From contig MNCI01035156.1 of NCBI GenBank assembly GCA_015680685.1, positions 721,756 to 754,349 on the forward strand: a stretch of 32,594 nucleotides of DNA, read 5' to 3'. The notes under the pieces are model-generated. The model was not told where the DNA came from and searched no databases. It was given only the letters and a program-made list of their open reading frames with translations. The translations under genes and the position numbers were made by a program. This document shows positions 1 through 9,704 of the stretch, piece after piece. This DNA is from Gnetum montanum. Lineage: Eukaryota; Streptophyta; Gnetopsida; Gnetales; Gnetaceae. Each line of letters opens with the position of its first letter. The stretch's first letter is position 1.

Positions 1-678
1 GGTGCATTTTCTAAATACCTTCCATATGAAGGTCTAATTGTTTAGCCAAAAATAAGTAAAGAGTAAAATATAGTGATTTTTAAAATAAATTAAAGTATTA
101 AAACTAATCTTTATCTACATGGTCCAATTCATATACCTTCTATTAAGGTTACATATTAATTACAAGCAATTAAGAAAATTTGAATTGATCATATATATTC
201 ATTAAAATAAACACCTTAAAAGGACTAGACCTTAAAAATCACCTTTTGAATGAAAATGACAAAGTGTCCCTCAAATTGACCATTGCACATTATTATTGTT
301 GTTACTCTCATCACATCAATGACATTTCTCCCCATAGTTAAGATTAGAATTATTTGACTGGCTTCTCTCATTATTTTTTTTTACATTTTTTTTCTTTAGG
401 TTATGCTAAGTACTTTTAATCTCATTTTGTAAAATTATAATATGCTTTTTGTAAAGTTAATTATGGTAAAAAACTGAATCTCCTCACCAAAATTGAGCCA
501 AAATTATTGCATAACCTATTCCCTAACCACACAAGATAACCACTTGGCCATGTGAGACTAACATCAAAGGATGCAAACATTAACAAAGGTACTCGAAGAG
601 ACCGGTCAGCAAGGGAGTGTAAGATAAAAGTGGTGGATTGCACAAGAAATTTACATGCATAGATAACCTAAAATGTAA

Positions 679-954
679 AATGTTGAAGCAAATGGAACTA
701 ACCTCCAACTAGCTATTGATGCTTTGAATTAAATTAGGCACTCCGATTCTTCTTTCACACACACTTTGCAAATATGATGTATGCAATTGCTAAGCATTTG
801 TGAAAGGGACCAAAACAATGTGTAAGCAAATGGAACTTAACCTCCAGCTAGCTATTGATGCTTTGAATTAAACTAGGTACTCCGATTCTTCTTTCACGCA
901 CACGCTTTGCAACAATGATGTATGCAATTGCTAAGCATCTGTGAAAGGACCAGA
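679..954. repeat. 138-bp tandem duplication, two copies
   Basis: Two adjacent copies (about 679-816 and 817-954) share the landmarks GCAAATGGAACT, CTAGCTATTGATGCTTTGAA, ACTCCGATTCTTCTTTCAC and GATGTATGCAATTGCTAAGC in the same order. GCAAATGG begins at 688 in the first copy and 826 in the second, giving a 138-bp period. Differences are a few substitutions and 1-2 base indels. No coding frame runs through the unit. Confidence 0.9.
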
Positions 955-1178
955 ACTGCAATCTTTCCTGGTGGTGCCTTTGTTCTCCAGTCAAGAAGGC
1001 CATGGAATTGGTTACCATGAAAAATTAGAAAAAATCAGGGACAGAATGCCAACACGTTATCTCGCAGCGTTAACGTGGAAACGCCTAAACACGTGTTACA
1101 GGGAGAACAGAGAGATCAAATATCCAAACAATGATGTATTGTTTTTCTCCGGGAGGGAAGGAACGAGGGGTCTTACGA

Positions 1179-1299
1179 TTTTTTATATAATTAAACCACT
1201 TTGATTGCAAGTCTCTGGGAGTCGCTTCCCGTAAGTATACAAAGGTGAAGGAATTTTTACAAAACGTATGCTTTTTTATATGATTAAATAACTTTGATT
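1179..1299. repeat. imperfect 28-bp direct repeat
   Basis: A T-run followed by an ATATAATTAAACCACTTTGATT-like string at 1179-1206 recurs at 1272-1299 with three substitutions. The copies are 93 bp apart. The sequence between them is unremarkable. Confidence 0.7.
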
Positions 1300-1905
1300 C
1301 TTTTTTTTGAATTCTTTTAAATAATTGAGAACGCGCGTTTATATAGCGGCTTCCCGCAAGCAGCGACCGCCGTTCTGGGCCCCCAAGCACTCGTGTTTTT
1401 TAAATGTCCAACTTTCTTGGCTTACGTTTCCTTTACTATGTTTTGCTTCAGCTTGGAAAATGAATATTCAAACCCTCATAAGAAATATTAAAAACGTAAT
1501 TATGGTTTTTTTTTGGGTTGTCGGACCTAAAATATAAATATAGTAAAAAATAAAAATTGAGAGCAGAATCGCAAAGCAGCATTGGGCAGAGGACGAAAGG
1601 GAAGAAAAAAAGAAAAGAAAGAAAAGAGTCAACGATTTTGGAATGCCTTGTTGGCATTTTCGTTTTCATTGCACAAGTAATGTTATAAGGATCAAAATTT
1701 GCCTTCTATCAACATTTTCATTATGGGAATGCATTGGAAACACCGATTTACTCCTATCTGCATCTTGAGATAGTAAAGCTTTTACTTGGAGCTGCAGTAT
1801 GTTTGCAGTGGATGCATAAGAAACTGCCATTGGATAGGAGGAGGAGTTCCAGAGAAAGCCAAGTAAGGTAGATCAAGCTCAACATCTGTGCAGAAGAAGC
1901 AGCTT

Positions 1906-1992
1906 CTGTAAGCGTCCTAGCGTTAACTTTTGTAAGAAACGAGGTATGTCTTAGATTCCGCGCTCCTGTAAGCGTCCTAGCGTTAACTTTTG
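1906..1992. repeat. 27-bp exact direct repeat, 60-bp period
   Basis: CTGTAAGCGTCCTAGCGTTA plus the next seven bases at 1906-1932 recurs exactly at 1966-1992. The copies are offset by exactly 60 bp. The 33 bases between them show no clear similarity to what follows the second copy, so this may be the remnant of a longer tandem unit. No function can be assigned. Confidence 0.9.
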
Positions 1993-3121
1993 CAACATTT
2001 ATGGACGAGTGCTCTGTCAGGGGTGTGCAGAGGACTAACATTTCTCATCGGGTTGCAGTCCATTCTTCTATTGAACATAAGACGAAAGAAAAGAAAAGAT
2101 ATCCTTAATCATGCACCTTAATCACTTATACGTTGTTAAGAAAGAAAATACCATCAACTCAGATTATAGGAAGACGGTCTACTATTTCCTAGCAAGGCAA
2201 TGAAGAGTACTGGAAATAGTTGTTGTGATTGAGCACCTGGCTTACTCAGTTAATTGCTTCCATCTTTTCATATAAAATCTTCATCAAATTAATCTTAACA
2301 AAATAGGATACACTACCCGATTCTCTTTGTTCAGAAGCCAATAAAAAGAACTAGATCTTTATTTATTTTGATTATTTGCAATTTCTTCTCTACAAAATAC
2401 AAGTAATAGATATATAACATACAAAATCTAAAATTTGAATCTCTCCCATTTTTCATTCTACTGATAAAAATTCAGTTTTTTATAGCATCTCTTTTATTTC
2501 TCAAAGCTACTACTTTACCAAAATTTTGAACACTTAAATCCGGCAGCTACAATTTAGTAGGATGAATTTGTGCGCACCAGATGTGTGCAATTAAGCAAAT
2601 GCATGCAGATCTGCTAGAAGGGTAGCTATGATTGATTTGTCCTTCCCCTTATAGGAAGCTTAACAGCAAGAGTTGTCATGTTGCCCTCCATGACTCGCAA
2701 GTGAAACAGAGTCGAGGCATCTGCCATAAGTGTGCAGTGAAAGCTTAACAAAGAAAAGTTCTAGCCTATGTAAGGTTTTTTCAAATCTAATTATTTACTG
2801 ACAGAAAATGAAATTGAAATTTTATTGTACAGAATATGAATTTGGAATCATTTCCTTACGTAATGTTGGCAAAGGTCGTCATAAGTATTAAGCTTTTGCT
2901 GCCATCATTCCATTGAATTTGAACTTAAAAAACAGCCCTACTATTTTTAATTGCAGTTCACATTTACAGCTTGGCACAGAGTTTGTTTTAATGCTTTACA
3001 ATATACATTTGGAAGTGGATTTTCCGGATTTTTTGAATGTCTTTGATGTACAATGATAAACATGGAAAAGTTTTAATTTAGACTTTGTTTATACATTTTA
3101 ATTTTTATTCCTCTTCCCCAG

Positions 3122-4583
3122 GTCCCAATTGCTGGCATAATGGCAGCTGTGCCTGAGCATGTAACAATTTTGATTTCAGATCTACAGAATCTTGGAACTG
3201 CATATGGCATTACTTTGGTGAAGCCAAACGCGCCTAATGATCTTATTTGCAAAGTCCCATCAGGAATGGAGAATCAGCTGGATGGGCTACTCAATATTTT
3301 CTCCCCTTACATAGTTAGTATAGGTCCCCTGCATCTTAACGCAACCTTTCCTTTGGGAAACGAAATTAAAAAAGGGGCACTGCGCAAAATCATGCAAGAG
3401 CACCCAACTGTAGCATCGAGCGTCCTCGCTAGCCTGGTTCAGCAGATTGAAGAAAGAGGAAGATATAAAACAATGCTAAGCCGAGCGCACTAATTTTCCT
3501 ACGTATTTAACGGGTTCTACCTTCGCGTGGATGATGTTGTTAGACGCCTGCTTCGTTTTCCAAGCTCTTTTCATGTTTGCCCATAATTCGTTCCAGGATT
3601 TGAATTCACAAGTGTGGCCAAACCTTGCCATGTTCAAGGCCTATCATCTGAGACATGTGCTTATTTAGGATATCTAAAGCTGGAAAATCAGATTCCTCTG
3701 TTTGTTGTCCGAATGGTAGCGGAGGCGTCTGGAGAATTGCAGTCGTTTGAAAATATAGCGACCAAAGCGCTGTTGCAGATGACTCCGCTTAAATGTCATC
3801 CCTTCTTCCTTAGCAGAGGCACAGTACTAAAGCCTAAAGCTGCGAAAACCCATCTTCTTTCCCTTCTTGGCAGCTTCATGTGTGACATTGGCAACATTGC
3901 AATAGATCAAAGTGAACAAATCCATTTAGATTCTGCTCAAGGTGGAGTTGAAATGGACCATGCTCTTTCTGATCAATCCGTACTCGGAGTAAGCGGCAGC
4001 ATAAACAGGCTAATGCAAAGAACACCCAGCATGAAAGATCTGACATCTTTTTCACAGTCAGAGCTCTTCCGGTGCCTTGGATTTCAAATGATGTTGCTGC
4101 TGTGGATGACAATCCTCCTGGAAACCTATGCTCTTGGTGTGATCGTGGCAGTGCGTCTCTATTTGTCAATGCTAATTTTTGTTGCACTTCTCTTTATCAT
4201 CGGCAGCATCTGGCGCCGTGATGAGGAACCTTCCCACAGGCTGAGAGCAGAGAACCTTACTTATCATCGCTTGTCTTTCAAAAAGTCTGTGTCTGGGGAC
4301 ATAAGAAATATCCCAGCGATCTTAATTGAAATTGGAACTGATGCTAAAGACCTTGTTATGCAACTCAGAATGTGGCTAGAAGAACAAATGTCGTCAGAAA
4401 ACTGGAGTACCCCGACAAGTGTGCTGCGGGAGATCTTAGAGCAGCGTAGAAGAATGTTGATCTCGGTCTCTTTCTGGATGGATATATCCAGTATCAGAAT
4501 CCGACAGATGCTGTCACGGATAGAAATGCAACAGAAAGACTCCCGTCATGCTTCTGCACTATTTCTCATAGTAAACGTGATTG
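3122..4583 (+). pseudogene. DUF247-family protein exon, interrupted by two in-frame stops
   Basis: DUF247 proteins are plant-specific, usually 400-550 residues with a C-terminal membrane segment; the molecular role of most is unknown. The frame opens after a pyrimidine-rich acceptor ending CAG at 3121. The first ATG is at 3140. Family signatures are the N-terminal block IVSIGPLHLNA (family form VSIGPYHHG), an ALRKIM block, IEERGRYKTML, and the hallmark LENQIPLFVVRM at about 3678-3713, followed by a THLLSLL block. TAA stops lie in this same frame at 3491 and 3584, yet family-like sequence (FNGFYLRVDDVVRRLL) reads straight between them, so this is nonsense decay rather than a frameshift. From 3587 the frame is open to 4597. 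A strong G|GTAAGT donor at 4583/4584 suggests the last few codons to 4597 are intron. The C-terminal half, with two hydrophobic stretches at about 4085-4205, does not obviously match the family. Confidence 0.72.
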
Positions 4584-4597
4584 GTAAGTATAAGTAA

Positions 4598-5657
4598 CGC
4601 CAAGTTACAAGGCCTACGTATTTAGGAATAATGAGTTCCAAAACGAGACAAGATTAACTTATGCCATGGTTAGTAGTTTTTGAGGAGGAATTTAACAATG
4701 ATCTTAATCACTTAACATTTTAGCATTATTGCATGATGGTTAAGAGTTACCTAGACCATTGTATCGTTGTCTTTCTAATGTCTCTTGCACTTGATGAATT
4801 TTGGTGAGGTGCACACATCTTGTGGTGATTTGCTTTGGCTTCTAGCTCCATAATTTTTGATTAGATTATTGTTAGCCTATGATTTTGATAGGCCCTTAGG
4901 ATGTTGTTTGCTTCAATGTCACATGCTCTTCCGAGATGTTATGGAAAATGTCAAATATACCTTATATTAGACATTAGGTATAAGAAGATAATGTGGCAAA
5001 CATCAAATATATGTTACTTTTGACATTATGCATAAAGGAAATAACAGGGAAAATGCAAAGAATTAAAGAAAGAAATGCTTTATTGATGTGGAATAGTGTA
5101 CCTAGGTCATGCTTTGAGTATTCCTTAGGGTTATCTTCCTTTGACATCTATCTCTTAGAGGCAATCCAACACTACCACCATGATTAGCCTACAACAAGCC
5201 AAAAGGGATGGCTAGTCTTCTTCTTGTCCCAATTAACCTAACACCTATTACTTGCCTTTACTAGCTTTGCAACTCCATGCGAATACAACCTCTAATACCT
5301 AGGTATAAATATCTTAGGTCAAACCCCCAAATCTTACCTCAAGAGACATACCCATTATTACAAGATGCTTTTTTGAGTCTTAATTACAATTTGTCCTTTT
5401 GGGTCTTGTTACGATAATCACAACACTTGTTATGAAGAAACACTCTCTTTGTTATGCACATACACAATTTGGGAATGGGAACGTTACAATCCAAATGAAA
5501 ATGTTACAATTTCTTACAGTCAATGTCTTTTATAACTATAAGTCTCCACCGACCATTATTAATTATCAAAATAATCACCATCTATAGTGATCTTCTTAGA
5601 TAAAACACTCAAACCATCTTTATACATCTAAAAATAATACTTCAAAGTAAAATGCAG
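4598..5657. other. no feature seen
   Basis: AT-rich DNA between the DUF247 and Notchless exons. The open frames at 4993-5187 and 5399-5587 have no recognisable motif and no splice or promoter context. If the two exons once belonged to larger genes, this stretch would be intron or intergenic sequence, but nothing in it decides which. Confidence 0.5.
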
Positions 5658-5900
5658 AGATATAGAGCAAGCCAATTGTGTTGGGGTTTTTTCAACCATC
5701 GAAAATGGATTACTAGTTTAGCTTGGGAGCCTACATATTTGCAGTGTCCCTATCACAAATTTGCAAGTTCAAGTAAAGATGGTGATGTTAATGTTTGGGA
5801 TGGTGTTTTGAAGAAGTGTGTTATGGTGCTCTCTTGACATATGTTCTTTGTTACTTGCATTAATTGGGACAGCAAGGGAACCATTTTCATGGCTTCTCAG
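5658..5900 (+). pseudogene. NLE1: orphan exon of Notchless (NLE) WD40 protein
   Basis: Notchless is a nuclear/nucleolar WD40 beta-propeller protein, about 480 residues, needed for maturation of the 60S ribosomal subunit. This exon encodes one WD repeat and the start of the next. The stretches HRKWITSLAWEP, SSKDGDVNVWD and LKKCVMVLS match the family pattern GHKKWIT..WEP, ASKDGD..IWD and LKKC...LSGH. The expected next residue, glycine (GGA), is a TGA stop at 5835. After it the frame continues HMFFVTCINWDSKGTIFMASQ, again matching the family. The exon ends in phase 0 at CAG|GTGAGT (5900/5901), a consensus donor; a CAG acceptor lies at 5655-5657. Flanking NLE exons were not found in the window. 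The 3' flank is occupied by the LTR retrotransposon starting 153 bp downstream. It is either a pseudogene fragment or one exon of a decayed gene with giant introns. Confidence 0.8.
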
Positions 5901-6053
5901 GTGAGTAAGAGAGTTTCTTCTTTTTATTTTATTTTATGAATGAACAATTGATGGAGTTTTTTTTTGGAACAACTGGATTGTTTTGTTGGCTTCTTATTTT
6001 GAATTTCTCTTTTTCTTTAAATTTGTATGGCTATGATTTTCTTAAAATTCTTC

Positions 6054-7006
6054 TGATGAGCAGTCAAGGTACCCCTATGCTCAACCATAAGAATCACAAA
6101 GTGTTCACATGTGATCTAGTCAAATTTTGTAGACTTTATAGTTTTTCATACACTAGTCTTCTAATAAGTGAACCTTAATGATCATTCATTGTCTTCCCAA
6201 TTACACTTGTGATGCACATGGTATGGTTAAGTGTAATCAAGGCATATGATTTTTCTTGTTTTGTGTTTTATGTTCTTTGGTGCTTAAAGTAGAGAGATGA
6301 AGTAATTTAATAGCTAATTTAATTTAACTACTTAACTATTCTCTAACTAGTCCTAACATAAGCATTTGGTCCTACTTTCCTTACATGTCTTAAACCCACA
6401 TATCCATTGCTAGGTTATGAAGTGCTACGCTATTGGGCGCACCAAGTAATAATGCCACTAGAATTACAAGCAAATACATGTTTATTCTTGAAGTGGTCAT
6501 ACTTATGTATTTAATCTACTTAACTTAATTAATTAACTAATTTCTTGAATTCTAATTTAGCATAATTAATGGCATAATTAATGAAAATAATAAATGCACA
6601 AATAAATCATTAATCTATTCTAAGTACTACAAGGTTTGATCAAAAGGCTCGTCTTTATTGTCATACACACTATTGTGGTTCAAGTACAATAGTGCTTGAA
6701 TTAAGATCCGTACACTTTCTGACTCCTACTACAGGCATATAGAGAGAAATATTCTAACTTTCAAATGGACAAATTACAAGAGCTCTGCTACTATTGTGAC
6801 TTGAATGATCATAACATGGCTAGGAACTCATATTTATAGATTTTGCTACAGGACTGGGTCAATGGGGCCACATAGACATAGCAAATGCTATGTTGATGCA
6901 TCCCCATTGATGGGGCAATACCACATAAATGGGGCCCCATCAATGGGGCCCATTGATGAGGACACATCAACAGGGGTTCATTGACATGACACTTTAACGC
7001 TCATCA
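6054..7006 (-). repeat. 3' LTR of the gypsy element
   Basis: This is the downstream LTR in the element's own sense (minus strand). It is homologous along its length to 22286-23218; for example both share the run ATTACACTTGTGAT and the A/T-rich block ACTAATTTAATTTAACTACT with small differences. The edges are TGATGA and TCATCA, the terminal inverted repeat of the family. A TATAAATA box reads on the minus strand at 6831-6838. Upstream of it in element sense (6859-6985) is a palindrome-rich U3 module, including ATGGGGCCCCAT at 6929-6940. The many differences between the two LTRs, mostly transitions, indicate an old insertion. Confidence 0.9.
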
Positions 7007-7229
7007 TACCCCCATGACTAAATGAAAACTCATCCTCAAGTTCCTTTACAAAATTGGAAAGGTATGGGATTATTAACTGACTCTTGAAAAAAACTAAATG
7101 CCCAAGTGTACAAATCAACAAATTAGAAAAAATGGTGATGTTCATGACACAAAATTGAACACCATGACATGACTGCACAAACTTGGATAGCACATTCTCT
7201 GGTGGCATGAATGTGGTGGAGAAGAACAA
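6978..7229 (-). pseudogene. short open frame running into the 3' LTR
   Basis: An open minus-strand frame of about 83 residues begins just after the extra ORF's frame is lost and runs through the polypurine tract into the LTR. Near its end it reads FVKELEDEFSFSHGGMM, with the GG encoded by the tract. That resembles the usual acidic end of coding just before the 3' LTR in some plant gypsy elements. It lies in a different frame from the extra ORF upstream, so it could be that ORF's C-terminus after a frameshift, or a chance frame. No domain is recognised. Confidence 0.3.
7007..7015 (-). other. polypurine tract (plus-strand priming site)
   Basis: On the minus strand ATGGGGGTA directly abuts the TGATGA start of the 3' LTR. 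This is the expected position and composition for the RNase-H-resistant primer used for second-strand synthesis. It is short, and its identity rests mainly on position. Confidence 0.55.
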
Positions 7230-7239
7230 ATAGTCCCAG

Positions 7240-9620
7240 GCATTAAAGGCTCTTAAGGTTCTAAAGAACCTTCACTGGCTTCAAGTATGTGTAGTAGCTA
7301 AGGTCGCTATGGTTGTCATGCTATAGCTACAACCTCCAATGGAAGGTAAAAGGCATCTAGTAATGCCTTCATGTTCTCCTCCTTACTTCCAGGATCATTC
7401 ATAGTCCACATGACATCACCAATGTGGGCTAGAATGGAGATGTCCCATGGACAAGGCATTATTGGGAATATCTCTTTCACATTGATAAATCAGGAAGCAA
7501 ACTATTTACGCTCTATATCAAATGCCTTAACTGTGTCCTATAGCTCCTGGTAGTCATTCATCCTCTTGGCCAAGTTCTCAATATTTGGTTGTTGATTAGT
7601 GAATCATGCCTTGAGAACTTTGAGTTCAACGTTTGCCACCACAAGCTTTTGCTTGATGTCTTTGTGATGCTTTAACTCAACCTTGTACAACAAGTACGAG
7701 TTGGCCACCTATTTCTTGAGTTCGTACCATGGTTGCCTAGTAGTAAATATGGCCAAATTTGCATAACAAAGATTGACGAGCTCCATGTATTCCGTAATCT
7801 CCAAAATTTTCAACTCCTTCATATAGACTTCCACTTTATTATAGGTGTCTATCCCATCAACAATGTGTTGCCATACTTCTTTTCCTTGCTAGAGTTATTG
7901 GAGGATTTCATTCACTTTTGCCTTCATTAACTGGATGTGTTTTTCATTTACTTCCTTTTGTAGACCATCCTATTCTCTATAATGGTCCTTAACTCTCTCA
8001 AATTTGAGAGCCTCTAATTTCTAGGTGGCTACCTCGATTACAATCTTCTAGTGAAGGACATAGACCTCCTCCATGAAGAGATTTCTATTTTTTGTTGCTA
8101 ATCTCCTTAGTTCTATGTTTTCCTTGGCCAGTTGCACCTGCTATTGATGGATGAAATTAATTAATTGTTGCTTGCACTCATTAGCATTCCATAAGTGATG
8201 GTTCTTTGTGGTCAACTGTACATTCTCCTTGCAGGTCTCATCCAAGGCCTTCTAAATTTTATGCTATGTGGTCTCTGCTAAGGATTGGTAGAATACTACT
8301 ATCTCCATTGCACCCTCAATCACTTTTAGTTTAGCTTGAAGTTGTTCCATAGCTTCATCTCTTGTCAATGCCAATTTGAGAAATATAGGTTTGGCAATCT
8401 AAGCTTCTAATTTGGCAACTTCAGTAGTCAGGCATTCATTTAGCTTCTTGGTTGTTTCAAGTTGCCCCTCCAAGATGATATTCTTGCCCTTTGCCTCTAG
8501 TAGCTCTAACTGGGTTGTAGTAATATTGTTCGAAAGGTAAAAGGCCTCTAAAAGCGATTGCCTAGTTCCTACCAGTCCATCCAGTAGTTTCTCATACTAT
8601 GCTACATTTATTCTACCACTTGTGGTCCTTGTGGACATTTGCACATCCTTAAGTATAGTGATGTCTAGTATAGATGCTACATGTGTGTTGAGTGTTTTGG
8701 TAATCTAGCCATCAACCACTTCTATTGCAGTCTCCTGCCCTTGGTGTTGCATCACTAATACTGTTGCCCCCTCATCCTCCTCCAAACACATTGAGAAGAT
8801 CATAACACTCTTAGAGATTTTTGGGAGTGACTATTATTTTGTGAGAGATACTGTGACCTCTCTAGTGCTCAAATTCAACCTCATAGGCAACTACGGTTTT
8901 TAGGCTAAGAAAATCCCAGGTCCAGCCATCACAATGATTGCCAAAGTCATCTCATTTAGGTGACTCATTGCTAGTATATATACACATGGGTCTCCACCAC
9001 TCATGCTTGCTTATTGCTCTTGTTCACTCAAGAGCCATTCTCAGTATTCATGCAACCATTGGATGTTTGCAATGATGTCTAGCACAGTTGTTTGAGTGGC
9101 AAGTGAAGGTGATGGTTGATGCTCCTCTTCTTGGATAGTTGTTGCAAACACCTTTTCTTTCATCATTTCTACCTAGTTGGCAACTAGAACATGCTTGACA
9201 ATGTCATTAGTGTAACACACTATTCTTTCTCTTTGACAAATTTTTTTGATGAGGCATGTGAAGAGGAGTGCCTTCCTTCCATGTTTATTTTCATTAAACT
9301 ATTTTTCCATCTCTAGATAGATCATCTATGAAAGGTTGATAGGGAATTTGCCACTGAGAGTAGTGCATGCTTAGGCAAAGAAGGTAGTGATTTTGCTTGG
9401 CCTCACTATGGGATTGAGGTGGATGGCTACAATCTTGTAGTGGATCCTATCTACTAGTGTGAGCGCATGAAACTCCTTGTGATTAATAGTTGGAAAAATG
9501 GTGGAAATTTTTTTGTCAAAAATGGCATATTTGTGGCCCTCATGACGAAGAGCTTACCTCCAATAGCTGCAGGTTCAAGGAATAGAGTGATTTGGATAAA
9601 TGGTTAGGAAGTTATGGGCT
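7240..9620 (-). pseudogene. extra retrotransposon ORF at the envelope position, coiled-coil protein, decayed
   Basis: Downstream of integrase, where Athila-type elements carry an additional (sometimes envelope-like) ORF, one minus-strand frame can be followed for about 790 codons without an indel, although it holds roughly 30 stops, mostly TAG. The N-terminal part (about 9480-9180) reads ACTTLSGKFPINLS, then MIYLEMEK and ALLFTCLIKKIC. This resembles the 'putative plant transposon protein' domain seen in such ORFs. The following stretch to about 8600 is acidic and Q/T-rich. From about 8560 down to 7450 it is K/E/L-rich with long predicted helices (LEGQLETTKKLNECLTTEV, LAKENIELRRL, NIENLAKRMNDYQEL), consistent with an extended coiled coil. 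The C-terminus includes WDISILAHIGDVMWTMND. The N-terminal start is uncertain; sequence above 9620 in the same frame is F/L-rich and probably not coding. No membrane-anchor pattern typical of an envelope protein was seen. Confidence 0.68.
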
Positions 9621-9681
9621 CTAAAAATTTGAAAAATTCCCTTGGTATTTGTGAGAAAATTTAAAAATTTCCAAGTGTGGT

Positions 9682-9704
9682 TGTGTGTGTGTGTGTGTGT
9701 GTGC
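9682..9704. repeat. (TG)n microsatellite
   Basis: An uninterrupted run of about eleven TG units followed by CGC lies inside the retrotransposon, between integrase and the extra ORF. Confidence 0.95.

Larger units (their letters stand above)
1..3121. other. AT-rich intergenic or intronic DNA with short duplications
   Basis: No recognisable coding region or RNA gene was seen on either strand. The open frames here are short, lack family motifs and overlap each other. The stretch holds a 138-bp tandem duplication, a 27-bp exact repeat at 60-bp spacing, an imperfect 28-bp repeat and a purine tract at 1591-1628 (listed separately where useful). Its right end, a pyrimidine-rich run closing in CAG at 3121, looks like the end of an intron feeding the DUF247 exon, so part of this stretch may be intron. 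Any promoter or upstream exon of that gene could not be identified. Confidence 0.5.

Noticed and set aside
941-1390. Overlapping open frames on both strands
   Set aside because: No motif, no homology pattern, opposite-strand overlap; probably chance.
1591-1628. Purine tract as a retrotransposon polypurine tract
   Set aside because: No LTR edge or element-related sequence lies next to it.
3436-3597. Small intron that would remove both DUF247 stops
   Set aside because: A weak donor and acceptor can be imagined, but the removed sequence includes family-like blocks on both sides of the stops, and DUF247 genes do not have an intron there.
6054-6178. Open frame at 5936-6178 and its counterpart at 22249-22449 as related small genes
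   Set aside because: Both overlap the ends of the two LTRs; their similarity is LTR homology, not conserved coding.
7371-7930. Plus-strand open frames at 7371-7553 and 7733-7930
   Set aside because: They are antisense shadows of the minus-strand extra ORF of the retrotransposon.
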